Assembly (NCBI GenBank): GCA_947492955.1
Contig: CANLOV010000005.1
Coordinates: 124,001 to 188,000, forward strand
From: an uncultured Cellulophaga sp.
GTDB lineage: Bacteria > Bacteroidota > Bacteroidia > Flavobacteriales > Flavobacteriaceae
Direction: 5' to 3'
Length of the DNA: 64,000 nucleotides
This document shows, piece after piece, positions 17,975 to 25,557 of the stretch; the first letter of the stretch is position 1; each line of letters begins with the position of its first letter. Under the pieces are notes generated by a model. That model was given only the letters and a program-made list of their open reading frames with translations, was not told the origin of the DNA and made no database searches. The position numbers were made by a program, and so were the translations under genes.

Positions 17975-18712
17975 TTATGATTTGTCTATTTTATTCTGTA
18001 ATGCAAAATAAGCTCTTTTAGAAGCGGTCTCTTCTGCCTTTTTTTTAGAGGTGGCTCTTGCCTTTGCAACTATGGAATCTCCAATCGAAAGTTTTACAGC
18101 AAAATGTTTTAGTGGGTCATTTCCTGTGTCTTCATAAACATCATAGTTAAATGTCTTTTTTTGTTTTTGGCACCACTCTATTACTAGGCTTTTATAGCTA
18201 ATAACTTTTCCTTCTAATTGTTCTATGTTTACATAGGGTTTTATAACACTATTGTATAGAAATTTTTCGCAATATTTATAACCTCTATCTAAATAAATGG
18301 CTCCAACTAGAGCTTCAAAAACATTACCATGAATATTATCTCCAAAGTGAGACTTAGGAATTCTACTTTCTACAAATTGTATAAGGTTTAAATCTTTGCC
18401 CAGTTCGTTAAGATGTTCTCTACTTACAATTTTAGAACGCATTTTAGTTAGGTAGCCTTCGTCTCCCGTAGGTACTTCGGCGTATAAATATTTAGAAATA
18501 ATAGTACCTAACATAGCATCGCCTAAGAATTCTAGCCGCTCGTAGTTCATGGGATTTCCGTTAGCATCCTTTTTGTTAGCGGATCTGTGTAGAAATGCTT
18601 TTTTGTAAATCTTTAAGTTTTTAGGCTTAAAGCCTAAAATTTTTCGAATACCCCAAAAAAAATCCCCATCCTCTTTAGAATGGGAATTAAATATGTTTGA
18701 GGTAATTTTCAT
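17975..18712 (-). CDS. rnc: Ribonuclease III
   Basis: A 245-residue double-strand-specific endoribonuclease for rRNA and mRNA processing. The RNase III signature is ERLEFLGDAMLGTIIS, and the second acidic site is NVFEALVGAIYLDRGY. The C-terminal double-strand RNA-binding domain begins at YKSLVIEWCQ and contains ARATSKKKAEETASKRAY. It lies 3 bp downstream of fabF in one operon. The family usually has about 225-245 residues. Confidence 0.96.
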   Translation of the reverse strand: MKITSNIFNSHSKEDGDFFWGIRKILGFKPKNLKIYKKAFLHRSANKKDANGNPMNYERLEFLGDAMLGTIISKYLYAEVPTGDEGYLTKMRSKIVSREHLNELGKDLNLIQFVESRIPKSHFGDNIHGNVFEALVGAIYLDRGYKYCEKFLYNSVIKPYVNIEQLEGKVISYKSLVIEWCQKQKKTFNYDVYEDTGNDPLKHFAVKLSIGDSIVAKARATSKKKAEETASKRAYFALQNKIDKS

Positions 18713-18715
18713 AAA

Positions 18716-19966
18716 TTAACTTAATTTTTTTAGCACAACACAAGCGTTATGTCCGCCAAACCCAAAAGTATTACTCATGGCAACTTTAATATCTCTTTTT
18801 TGAGCTTTATTAAGAGTTAAGTTTAAACTAGGGTCTATATTTTCATCTATTGTTGAGTGGTTAATTGTTGGGGGTACAATACCGTGCTCCATAGCTAATA
18901 TAGATGCTATTGCTTCTATAGCACCGGCAGCTCCTAACAAGTGACCTGTCATAGATTTTGTAGAGTTTATATTTATGTTGGCAGCATGTTCTCCAAATAC
19001 TTTAGAGATTGCTTTTAATTCTGCAACATCTCCTAAAGGGGTAGAGGTACCGTGGGTGTTAATAGCATCTACGTCTTCAGGTTTTAAACCTGCATCTTTT
19101 AAACAGTTTTCCATTACGCGTACAACACCAACTCCTTCTGGGTGTGGCGCCGTCATATGGTGGGCGTCACTAGAAAGACCACCACCTGCAACTTCTGCAT
19201 ATATTTTAGCTCCTCTTGCTACAGCATGTTCGTATTCTTCTAATACTAAAGCTCCGGCACCTTCTCCTAAAACAAAACCATCTCTATTAGCATCAAAAGG
19301 TCTAGATGCAGTTTCTGGACTCTCGTTTCTTGTAGATAGGGCATGCATAGCACTAAAACCACCCATACCTGCAATAGTAACAGCAGCTTCGCTACCTCCA
19401 GATACAATAACATCGCAATGCCCTAAACGAATATAGTTTAAAGCATCAATCATAGCATTTGCAGAAGAAGCACAAGCAGATACAGTAGTATAGTTAGGGC
19501 CCATAAAGCCATGCTTTATAGAAATGTTACCTGGTGCAATATCTGCAATCATTTTAGGAATAAAGAAAGGGTTAAATTTTGGTGTGCCGTCACCAGCAGC
19601 AAAATTTAAAACTTCATTTTGGAATGTTTCTAAACCACCTATTCCTGCTCCCCAGATAACACCAACACGATATTTATCTATTTTTTCCAAATCTAATCCA
19701 GAATCTAGAATAGCTTCATCGGAAGATATCATTGCGTATTGTGCAAACCGATCCATTTTACGAGCATTTTTTCTGTCAAAATGATCTAATGGATTGTAGT
19801 TTTTAAGTTCACAAGCAAATTTAGTTTTGAATTTTTCGCTATCGTAATAAGTTACAGGAGCACATCCACTTTTTCCATTTACTAATCCATCCCAATATTC
19901 TTCAATATTGTTACCTATTGGTGTTAAAGCACCTAAACCAGTAACTACAACTCGCTTTAATTGCAT
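18716..19966 (-). CDS. fabF: Beta-ketoacyl-ACP synthase II
   Basis: A 416-residue fatty-acid elongation enzyme that condenses malonyl-ACP with acyl-ACP. It has the Cys active site in TVSACASSANAM, the His in DAINTHGTSTPLGD, and Lys plus His in STKSMTGHLLGAAG. The C-terminus NTFGFGGHNACVV is typical. It lies about 115 bp downstream of acpP, with a strong hairpin in between, and 3 bp upstream of rnc. Confidence 0.97.
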   Translation of the reverse strand: MQLKRVVVTGLGALTPIGNNIEEYWDGLVNGKSGCAPVTYYDSEKFKTKFACELKNYNPLDHFDRKNARKMDRFAQYAMISSDEAILDSGLDLEKIDKYRVGVIWGAGIGGLETFQNEVLNFAAGDGTPKFNPFFIPKMIADIAPGNISIKHGFMGPNYTTVSACASSANAMIDALNYIRLGHCDVIVSGGSEAAVTIAGMGGFSAMHALSTRNESPETASRPFDANRDGFVLGEGAGALVLEEYEHAVARGAKIYAEVAGGGLSSDAHHMTAPHPEGVGVVRVMENCLKDAGLKPEDVDAINTHGTSTPLGDVAELKAISKVFGEHAANININSTKSMTGHLLGAAGAIEAIASILAMEHGIVPPTINHSTIDENIDPSLNLTLNKAQKRDIKVAMSNTFGFGGHNACVVLKKLS

Positions 19967-20014
19967 TGAACTATAATTTTTAATTTATATATCTAATTAT
20001 GTAAACTGTAAAGT

Positions 20015-20052
20015 AAAAAAAATATCCATGCGGAACTAATACCGCATGGATA
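20015..20052 (-). terminator. Terminator or attenuator between acpP and fabF
   Basis: An 11-bp perfect stem (TATCCATGCGG and its inverse) with an 8-nt loop, followed on the minus strand by eight T residues. It is a full intrinsic terminator placed between two genes usually co-transcribed, so it may set a high acpP to fabF ratio. Confidence 0.85.
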
Positions 20053-20080
20053 ATTTATAATCTTTTGCAAGGAAACATAA

Positions 20081-20314
20081 TTACTTTGCTTCTTCGATAT
20101 AACTTATTGCTTGACCAACTGTTGCTATATTTTCTGCTTGATCGTCTGGGATTTGAATATCAAATTCTTTTTCAAATTCCATAATTAATTCAACAGTGTC
20201 TAAAGAATCTGCTCCTAGGTCGTTTGTAAAGCTTGCCTCAGCTACTACTTCATTTTCATCAACACCTAATTTATCAACGATAATAGCTTTTACTCTTGAT
20301 GCAATGTCTGACAT
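20081..20314 (-). CDS. acpP: Acyl carrier protein
   Basis: A 77-residue acidic protein carrying fatty-acid intermediates on a phosphopantetheine arm. Ser37 in [15 protein letters not shown] is the attachment site. The four-helix sequence is typical and of full length. fabF follows after a terminator-like hairpin, and purN lies divergently. Confidence 0.97.
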   Translation of the reverse strand: MSDIASRVKAIIVDKLGVDENEVVAEASFTNDLGADSLDTVELIMEFEKEFDIQIPDDQAENIATVGQAISYIEEAK

Positions 20315-20471
20315 AATAATATTAGTTTTAAAAATTTAATTGATGGCAAAAATAAAAAACTTATAGTTTAATAGCACTATTTGTCGATAAAATGTCTCTT
20401 TTTTTAATTGATTTTATAGCAATAGTGTTAATTTCGCCCATGAATACAGGGATAAATCACTAATAAATTTT

Positions 20472-21038
20472 ATGAAAAGTATCGTTCTTTTTGCTTCAGG
20501 ATCAGGTTCTAATGTAGAAAATATAGGAAATTACTTTAAAAACGACCCAAATATTAACATTTCTTGTGTTCTTACCAACAAAAGAGATGCTAAAGTAATA
20601 GATAGGTGTAATAGGTTAGGTATAAATGCATTATATTTTAATAAGACAGCATTTACAAAAACAAGTTGTGTTTTAGATATTTTAAAAACATTTAATCCAG
20701 ATCTTATTGTTTTAGCTGGGTTTTTATGGAAAATTCCAGAAAATTTAATTCAAAATTTCCCTAATAAAATAATAAATGTACACCCAGCATTATTGCCTAA
20801 ATATGGAGGTAAAGGAATGTATGGTATGCACGTACATGCATCTGTAAAAGAAAATAAAGAAGAAGAAACAGGCATTACTATACATTATGTAAATGAAAAT
20901 TATGACGAGGGAGCAATTATAAAACAAGCTAAGACTACAGTTTTAACAGAAGATACAGCAGAAGATATTGCACAAAAAGTACATGCCTTAGAATATGAAT
21001 ATTTTCCTAAAGTAATTAAAACATTACTTAATGCATAA
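20472..21038 (+). CDS. purN: Phosphoribosylglycinamide formyltransferase
   Basis: A 188-residue purine synthesis enzyme (GAR to FGAR with 10-formyl-THF). Motifs: FASGSGSNVENI at the phosphate loop, IINVHPALLPKYGGKGMYG with catalytic Asn and His, and ETGITIHYVNENYDEG with the catalytic Asp. The 8-bp overlap with rnhA indicates translational coupling. It is divergent from acpP, a setting I recall as common in Flavobacteriia. Confidence 0.95.
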   Translation: MKSIVLFASGSGSNVENIGNYFKNDPNINISCVLTNKRDAKVIDRCNRLGINALYFNKTAFTKTSCVLDILKTFNPDLIVLAGFLWKIPENLIQNFPNKIINVHPALLPKYGGKGMYGMHVHASVKENKEEETGITIHYVNENYDEGAIIKQAKTTVLTEDTAEDIAQKVHALEYEYFPKVIKTLLNA

Positions 21039-21504
21039 AGCGCAGGTACATATATATACAGATGGTGCTGCTCGTGGTAATCCAGGACCAGGAGGATATG
21101 GTATTGTAATGGAATGGGTTGGTAAACCCTATAAAAAAGAGTTTGCAGATGGTTTTAAGCACACAACCAATAACCGCATGGAGCTTTTAGCTGTTATAGT
21201 TGCATTACGGAAGCTTAAAAATAAAGGAACCAATGTTATTGTATTTACAGATTCTAAATATGTAGTAGATGCTGTAGAAAAAAAATGGTTAGAGCGTTGG
21301 GAAAGAACTTCTTTTAAAGACAAAAAAAATCCAGATTTATGGAAAATGTTTTTGGTAGAATACAGAAAACATAATGTTTTATTTAAATGGATAAAAGGAC
21401 ATAATAATCATCCGCAAAATGAAAGATGCGATGCACTGGCCGTTGCAGCTTCTAAAGCACAACAATTGAAAGAAGATACTGGCTTTGTTCCTAATAAAAA
21501 ATAA
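21031..21504 (+). CDS. rnhA: Ribonuclease HI
   Basis: A 157-residue enzyme removing RNA from RNA-DNA hybrids. The catalytic acids are in IYTDGAARGNPGPGGYG (Asp), NNRMELLAVI (Glu), FTDSKYVVDAV (Asp) and NERCDALA (Asp), with the loop His in GHNNHPQNE. It is full length. It overlaps purN by 8 bp and is followed after 99 bp by a PfkB gene with its own promoter. Confidence 0.95.
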   Translation: MHKAQVHIYTDGAARGNPGPGGYGIVMEWVGKPYKKEFADGFKHTTNNRMELLAVIVALRKLKNKGTNVIVFTDSKYVVDAVEKKWLERWERTSFKDKKNPDLWKMFLVEYRKHNVLFKWIKGHNNHPQNERCDALAVAASKAQQLKEDTGFVPNKK

Positions 21505-21575
21505 GATTAAAACAATTGATGTTTAAGAGTTAATTCTTTTTTAATTCTTGGTTAGATACTCAAAAAACTTACCCT

Positions 21576-21583
21576 TATATTTG
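21576..21583 (+). promoter_or_regulatory. -7 box of the PfkB kinase gene
   Basis: TATATTTG, an exact TAnnTTTG match, 20 bp before the ATG at 21604. The upstream -33 element is weak (TTAG at 20 bp spacing). Confidence 0.5.
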
Positions 21584-21603
21584 CACCTTAATTACATTAT
21601 TTA

Positions 21604-22530
21604 ATGGGTAAACTTTTAATTGTTGGTAGTGTTGCTTTTGATGCTATTGAAACCCCTTTTGGGAAAACAGACAAAATTTTAGGAGGAGCAGCTCCATTTA
21701 TAGCTTTAGCAGCATCTCAGTTTAACATAGATTCAGCTATAGTTTCTATTGTGGGAGAAGATTTCCCTCAAGAATATTTAGACTTATTAAAATCTAAAAA
21801 TGTAGATATTTCTGCTATTGAAGTTGTTAAAGGGGGTAAAACTTTTTTTTGGAAAGGAAAATACCATAACGATTTAAATACAAGAGATACTCTAGTTACA
21901 GAGTTAAACGTTTTAGGAGATTTTTCTCCTATAGTTCCAGAAAATTATAAAAATGCAGACATTGTTATGTTAGGCAACTTACATCCTAGTGTACAAATGA
22001 GTGTTATAAACCAAATGGAACAAAAGCCTAAGCTAATTGCTTTGGATACTATGAATTTTTGGATGGATAATGCACTCGATGAGCTTTTAAATGTAATAAA
22101 GCATATAGATGTTATTACTATTAATGATGAAGAAGCAAGGCAATTAACAGGAGAATATTCTTTGGTTAAAGCAGCAGCTAAAATTCAGGAAATGGGACCT
22201 AAGTATGTAGTTATAAAAAAGGGTGAGCACGGTGCTTTATTATTTCATAAGGATGATATTTTCTTTGCACCAGCATTACCATTAGAAGAAGTTTTTGATC
22301 CTACAGGAGCAGGAGATACTTTTGCAGGAGGTTTTTCGGGATATTTAGCAGAAACAGAGAATATTTCTTTTGATAATTTAAAAAAGGCCATTATTCATGG
22401 TTCTAATCTAGCTTCATTTAATGTAGAACGTTTTGGAACGGAAAGAATGGAGAACTTAAATAAGGAAGAGGTAAATAAAAGATTGCTTCAGTTTAAGAAG
22501 TTAACGCAGTTTGATATCGAATTACAATAA
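21604..22530 (+). CDS. PfkB-family sugar or nucleoside kinase
   Basis: A 308-residue cytoplasmic kinase of ribokinase fold. The N-terminus LLIVGSVAFDAIETP and ILGGAAPFIALAASQF give the substrate-side glycine motif. The C-terminal signature is DPTGAGDTFAGGFSGYL with the catalytic Asp. The substrate is unknown; its place just before a purF-type gene and behind purN suggests a nucleoside or ribose compound, but this is inference. An intrinsic terminator separates it from the purF-type gene. Confidence 0.87.
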   Translation: MGKLLIVGSVAFDAIETPFGKTDKILGGAAPFIALAASQFNIDSAIVSIVGEDFPQEYLDLLKSKNVDISAIEVVKGGKTFFWKGKYHNDLNTRDTLVTELNVLGDFSPIVPENYKNADIVMLGNLHPSVQMSVINQMEQKPKLIALDTMNFWMDNALDELLNVIKHIDVITINDEEARQLTGEYSLVKAAAKIQEMGPKYVVIKKGEHGALLFHKDDIFFAPALPLEEVFDPTGAGDTFAGGFSGYLAETENISFDNLKKAIIHGSNLASFNVERFGTERMENLNKEEVNKRLLQFKKLTQFDIELQ

Positions 22531-22538
22531 AAATATGG

Positions 22539-22563
22539 GCCCTGACTTTTCGGGGCTTTTTTA
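22539..22563 (+). terminator. Terminator after the PfkB gene
   Basis: A 7-bp stem, GCCCTGA with TCGGGGC (one T-G pair) and loop CTTT, followed by six T residues. It lies 9 bp after the PfkB stop codon and 22 bp before the next ATG. Confidence 0.8.
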
Positions 22564-22584
22564 ATCTATAATTAAGACAAGAAA

Positions 22585-24483
22585 ATGAGTGACGCCATTA
22601 AGCACGAATGTGGAATTTCACTGATACGGTTACTAAAACCATTAGAGTATTATAAAGAAAAATATGGTACAGCATTTTATGGAGTAAATAAAATGTATTT
22701 AATGATGGAGAAACAACATAACCGTGGACAAGACGGTGCTGGTTTCGCTAGTATTAAATTAGATATGGAAGCGGGCGAACGTTATATGAGCAGAGTGCGT
22801 TCAGCAGAAAACCAGCCAATACAGGATATTTTTGCCCAGATTAATGATAGAATTAATACAGCTTTACAAGAAAACCCTTCATACGAAGATAATGTAGCAT
22901 TGCAGAAAAAGCATATTCCATATATTGGAGAGCTTTTATTAGGACATGTTCGTTATGGTACATTTGGAAAAAATAGTATAGAAAGTGTTCATCCTTTTTT
23001 AAGACAAAACAATTGGATGCACCGTAACCTAATTGTTGCTGGTAACTTTAACATGACTAATGTTAATGAGCTTTTTAATAGTCTTGTTAAAATAGGACAG
23101 CACCCAAAAGAAATGGCAGATACCGTTACTGTCATGGAGAAGATAGGGCATTTTTTAGACGATGCCGTAGCCAAATTATATAAGCAAATAAAAAAAGAAG
23201 GTTATAGTAAATTAGAAGCTTCGCCAATAATAGCAGAAAGATTAAATGTTGCTAAAATTCTTAGAAGAGCTGCTAAGAATTGGGATGGAGGTTATGCCAT
23301 GGCAGGTTTATTAGGACATGGAGATTCTTTTGTACTTCGTGATCCTTCTGGGATTAGACCAACCTACTATTATCAAGACGATGAGGTTGTTGCCATAGCT
23401 TCTGAAAGACCAGCAATACAAACGGTATTTAATGTTAAGTACGAAGATATTAAAGAGCTAGATCCAGGGAAAGCTATAATTATAAAGAAGGATGGTACAG
23501 TATCTATAAAACAGATATTAGAACCAAGAGAAAGAAAAGCTTGTTCGTTTGAGCGTATTTATTTTTCTAGAGGAAGTGATAAAGAAATATACCAAGAACG
23601 TAAAGAATTAGGAAAGCTTCTTTTTCCTCAAATTTTATCTTCGATTGATAATGATATAAAAAATACGGTCTTTTCTTATATTCCTAATACAGCAGAAACC
23701 TCGTTTTTTGGAATGGTAAAAGAGGCACAGAACTCTTTAAACAGAAAGAAAGAAGAGCAAATTTTATCTATAGGAACTAAAATTACATTAGAGCAATTAC
23801 ACGAAATTTTAGAAGTACGTCCACGAATAGAAAAAGTAGCTATTAAAGATGCAAAACTTAGAACCTTTATTACACAAGACAGTAGTAGAGACGATTTAGT
23901 GGCCCATGTTTATGATATATCGTACGGTTCTGTAAAGAAAGGAGATAATTTAGTTATTATAGATGATAGTATCGTAAGAGGTACTACACTTAAAAAGAGT
24001 ATTCTTAAAATTTTAGATAGGTTACATCCAAAGAAAATTATTGTTGTTTCATCTGCACCACAAATACGTTATCCAGACTGTTATGGTATAGATATGGCTA
24101 AATTAGAAGATTTTATTGCTTTTAGAGCTGCACTTGCTTTGCACGAAGATAACAATACAATGCATTTAGTAGAAGAAATTTATAAGAAGTGTTTAACACA
24201 AATAAACTCTAAAGATAAAGATGTAGTAAATTATGTAAAAGAGTTTTATGCACCTTTTACTGCAGATGAAATCTCTAAAAAAACAGGAGAATTATTAAGT
24301 CCTGAAGGAATAAATGCAGAAGTTGAAATCATATATCAAACGATAGAAAATTTACATATAGCTTGCCCTAAAAATTTAGGAGATTGGTATTTTACAGGAG
24401 ATTATCCTACACCAGGGGGTAATAGAGTTGTAAATAAAGCTTTTATTAATTTCTTTGAAGGAAAAAGTGAAAGAGCATATTAA
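22585..24483 (+). CDS. purF: Amidophosphoribosyltransferase (long PurF form)
   Basis: A 632-residue enzyme of the glutamine PRPP amidotransferase family, catalysing the first step of purine synthesis. The N-terminal Ntn glutaminase domain holds Cys9 in HECGISLIRL; this is not directly behind the Met, so eight residues must be removed or tolerated. GHVRYGTFG and NLIVAGNFNM follow. The PRPP-binding site is VIIDDSIVRGTTLKKS. Usual PurF has about 500 residues, so it carries over 100 extra, mainly in the middle and C-terminus. I regard it as the main purF, although a second purF elsewhere cannot be excluded. Confidence 0.85.
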   Translation: MSDAIKHECGISLIRLLKPLEYYKEKYGTAFYGVNKMYLMMEKQHNRGQDGAGFASIKLDMEAGERYMSRVRSAENQPIQDIFAQINDRINTALQENPSYEDNVALQKKHIPYIGELLLGHVRYGTFGKNSIESVHPFLRQNNWMHRNLIVAGNFNMTNVNELFNSLVKIGQHPKEMADTVTVMEKIGHFLDDAVAKLYKQIKKEGYSKLEASPIIAERLNVAKILRRAAKNWDGGYAMAGLLGHGDSFVLRDPSGIRPTYYYQDDEVVAIASERPAIQTVFNVKYEDIKELDPGKAIIIKKDGTVSIKQILEPRERKACSFERIYFSRGSDKEIYQERKELGKLLFPQILSSIDNDIKNTVFSYIPNTAETSFFGMVKEAQNSLNRKKEEQILSIGTKITLEQLHEILEVRPRIEKVAIKDAKLRTFITQDSSRDDLVAHVYDISYGSVKKGDNLVIIDDSIVRGTTLKKSILKILDRLHPKKIIVVSSAPQIRYPDCYGIDMAKLEDFIAFRAALALHEDNNTMHLVEEIYKKCLTQINSKDKDVVNYVKEFYAPFTADEISKKTGELLSPEGINAEVEIIYQTIENLHIACPKNLGDWYFTGDYPTPGGNRVVNKAFINFFEGKSERAY

Positions 24484-24570
24484 ATTTTGCACTTTAGGTG
24501 TAAAAACATGCATTTCATCGATGATTTAAGTTTTTTATCCTACTTATTGTCGAAAAGGACTACATAACAC

Positions 24571-24578
24571 TAACTTGG
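24571..24578 (+). promoter_or_regulatory. -7 box of small RNA copy C
   Basis: TAACTTGG, one mismatch to TAnnTTTG, ending 5 bp before the conserved block. ATTG lies 21 bp upstream as a -33 candidate. Confidence 0.5.
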
Positions 24579-24583
24579 TGTTG

Positions 24584-24657
24584 CCATAGCATAAGTAGGT
24601 TAAGTTTATGGTAAGATTTGGGGTAAAAAGGTGGAAAACATTCCACCTTTTTCATTT
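24584..24657 (+). ncRNA. Small RNA, four-copy family, copy C
   Basis: Plus-strand copy after purF. Conserved block 24584-24623, identical to copy A except at its last base. Hairpin arms 24625-24636 and 24641-24652 (AAAAAGGTGGAA and its inverse) form a 12-bp stem with a 4-nt loop, ending in TTTTT. The GC bases before the block and the TTTATGG segment match copy A, so A and C form one subtype. The interval 24484-24857 holds no protein gene, only this copy and copy D. Confidence 0.7.
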
Positions 24658-24732
24658 TCAGTCATTTCCATCCTAGTTTTATTCTTACAATAAAAGCATT
24701 TCAACCCAAAATAAAAGACATTAGTCTAATAC

Positions 24733-24766
24733 TTTGTAGTTAGATAACTTACATACCATACTTTTG
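24733..24766 (+). promoter_or_regulatory. Promoter of small RNA copy D
   Basis: TTTG (24733-24736), 22 bp spacing, then TACTTTTG (24759-24766), an exact TAnnTTTG box. It ends 5 bp before the conserved block, as in the other copies. Confidence 0.65.
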
Positions 24767-24771
24767 GAGAA

Positions 24772-24845
24772 CCATAGCATAAGTAGGTTAAGTTCATGGT
24801 AAGATTTGGGGAAAGAAGGCGGAGTTTACTCCGCCTTCTTGTTTT
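24772..24845 (+). ncRNA. Small RNA, four-copy family, copy D
   Basis: Fourth copy, plus strand. Conserved block 24772-24811; hairpin arms 24813-24825 and 24828-24840 (core GAAGGCGGAGT) give a 13-bp stem followed by GTTTTT, an ideal intrinsic terminator. It carries the TTCATGG variant of copy B. The terminator faces the end of the convergent 126-aa gene at 24858. Confidence 0.72.
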
Positions 24846-24857
24846 TATACACCGTTT

Positions 24858-25238
24858 TTATTTCCGTTTTAGTATCTGTTCAACATATTTTCTGTGATTG
24901 TCAAATCCGTTCTTTTCGGGATTTTCCAAGTTAACCATTCCATCAATTCCAGAGTCGTAAATCTGCCAATTATGCTTTTTAGCAAGCTCGATTAGAGCGT
25001 AAATTCCATTTTCTCCGTACAATGAAAGCATAAAATTGCTTGAGAGTTCATTGTCCGCAGAAAAGTCAATCGTAAAATCAGTTCCGATTATTTCTCTGTG
25101 TTTATCATCTTTTTTAATTCGGTCAAATGAGTTTTCCAAAATTCCAGTAAAATCAGTCGGTTCAAGTTGGTTTTCGTTCAATTCCGCAACTGATTCTATT
25201 TTCTGTTTTGAATTAAAAAGTACAATGTCCCAACTCAT
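24858..25238 (-). CDS. Hypothetical protein (126 aa)
   Basis: I do not recognise this protein. It is acidic, without signal peptide or membrane segment, begins MSWDIVLFNSKQKIESVAE and has the phrase DSGIDGMVNLENPEKNGF near the end. Codon and base use looks richer in G and C (many CCG and TCG on the plus strand) than in the neighbours, which hints at horizontal acquisition. It lies 3 bp downstream of the 93-aa gene and forms a two-gene unit. Its size and acidity resemble immunity proteins, but no toxin gene is nearby. Confidence 0.7.
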   Translation of the reverse strand: MSWDIVLFNSKQKIESVAELNENQLEPTDFTGILENSFDRIKKDDKHREIIGTDFTIDFSADNELSSNFMLSLYGENGIYALIELAKKHNWQIYDSGIDGMVNLENPEKNGFDNHRKYVEQILKRK

Positions 25239-25241
25239 TTC

Positions 25242-25523
25242 TTAAAAGTTAAATTCACAGATATTTTCGTTAATATTTACTCTTTTTAAACATTCAGCGA
25301 TTAATTCCGAAACTCTTGAAGTAGGAATTAAACTGTAATTATATACAGTTCCGACTTCATTCTTTTTTGAGGAATCCCATTCGTATTCAATTCCGTTTTC
25401 ATCAATAATGATTGACTTTCCTTCAAAAATATCTTGCCATTCAACTCGTTGAGTTAAATCAGTAATGCTTTCATAAACTATTACTTGGTGTTCAGAATTT
25501 ACTTTGTCAATTAGAAATATCAT
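25242..25523 (-). CDS. Hypothetical protein (93 aa)
   Basis: I do not recognise this protein. It is a small acidic cytoplasmic product with GKSIIIDENGIEYEWDSS in the middle. It lies 3 bp upstream of the 126-aa gene with similar, more GC-rich base use, so both probably arrived together and act together. The short interval to the sulfatase gene (25524-25557) has no clear terminator. Confidence 0.65.
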   Translation of the reverse strand: MIFLIDKVNSEHQVIVYESITDLTQRVEWQDIFEGKSIIIDENGIEYEWDSSKKNEVGTVYNYSLIPTSRVSELIAECLKRVNINENICEFNF

Positions 25524-25557
25524 TATTTTGTCAAATGGTGTACAACTCTCGTGTAAA

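Noticed and set aside
13878-24845. The four repeated blocks as CRISPR, REP elements or insertion-sequence ends
   Set aside because: Only four copies, no spacers of equal length, no flanking direct repeats or transposase, and each copy has a promoter and its own perfect hairpin.
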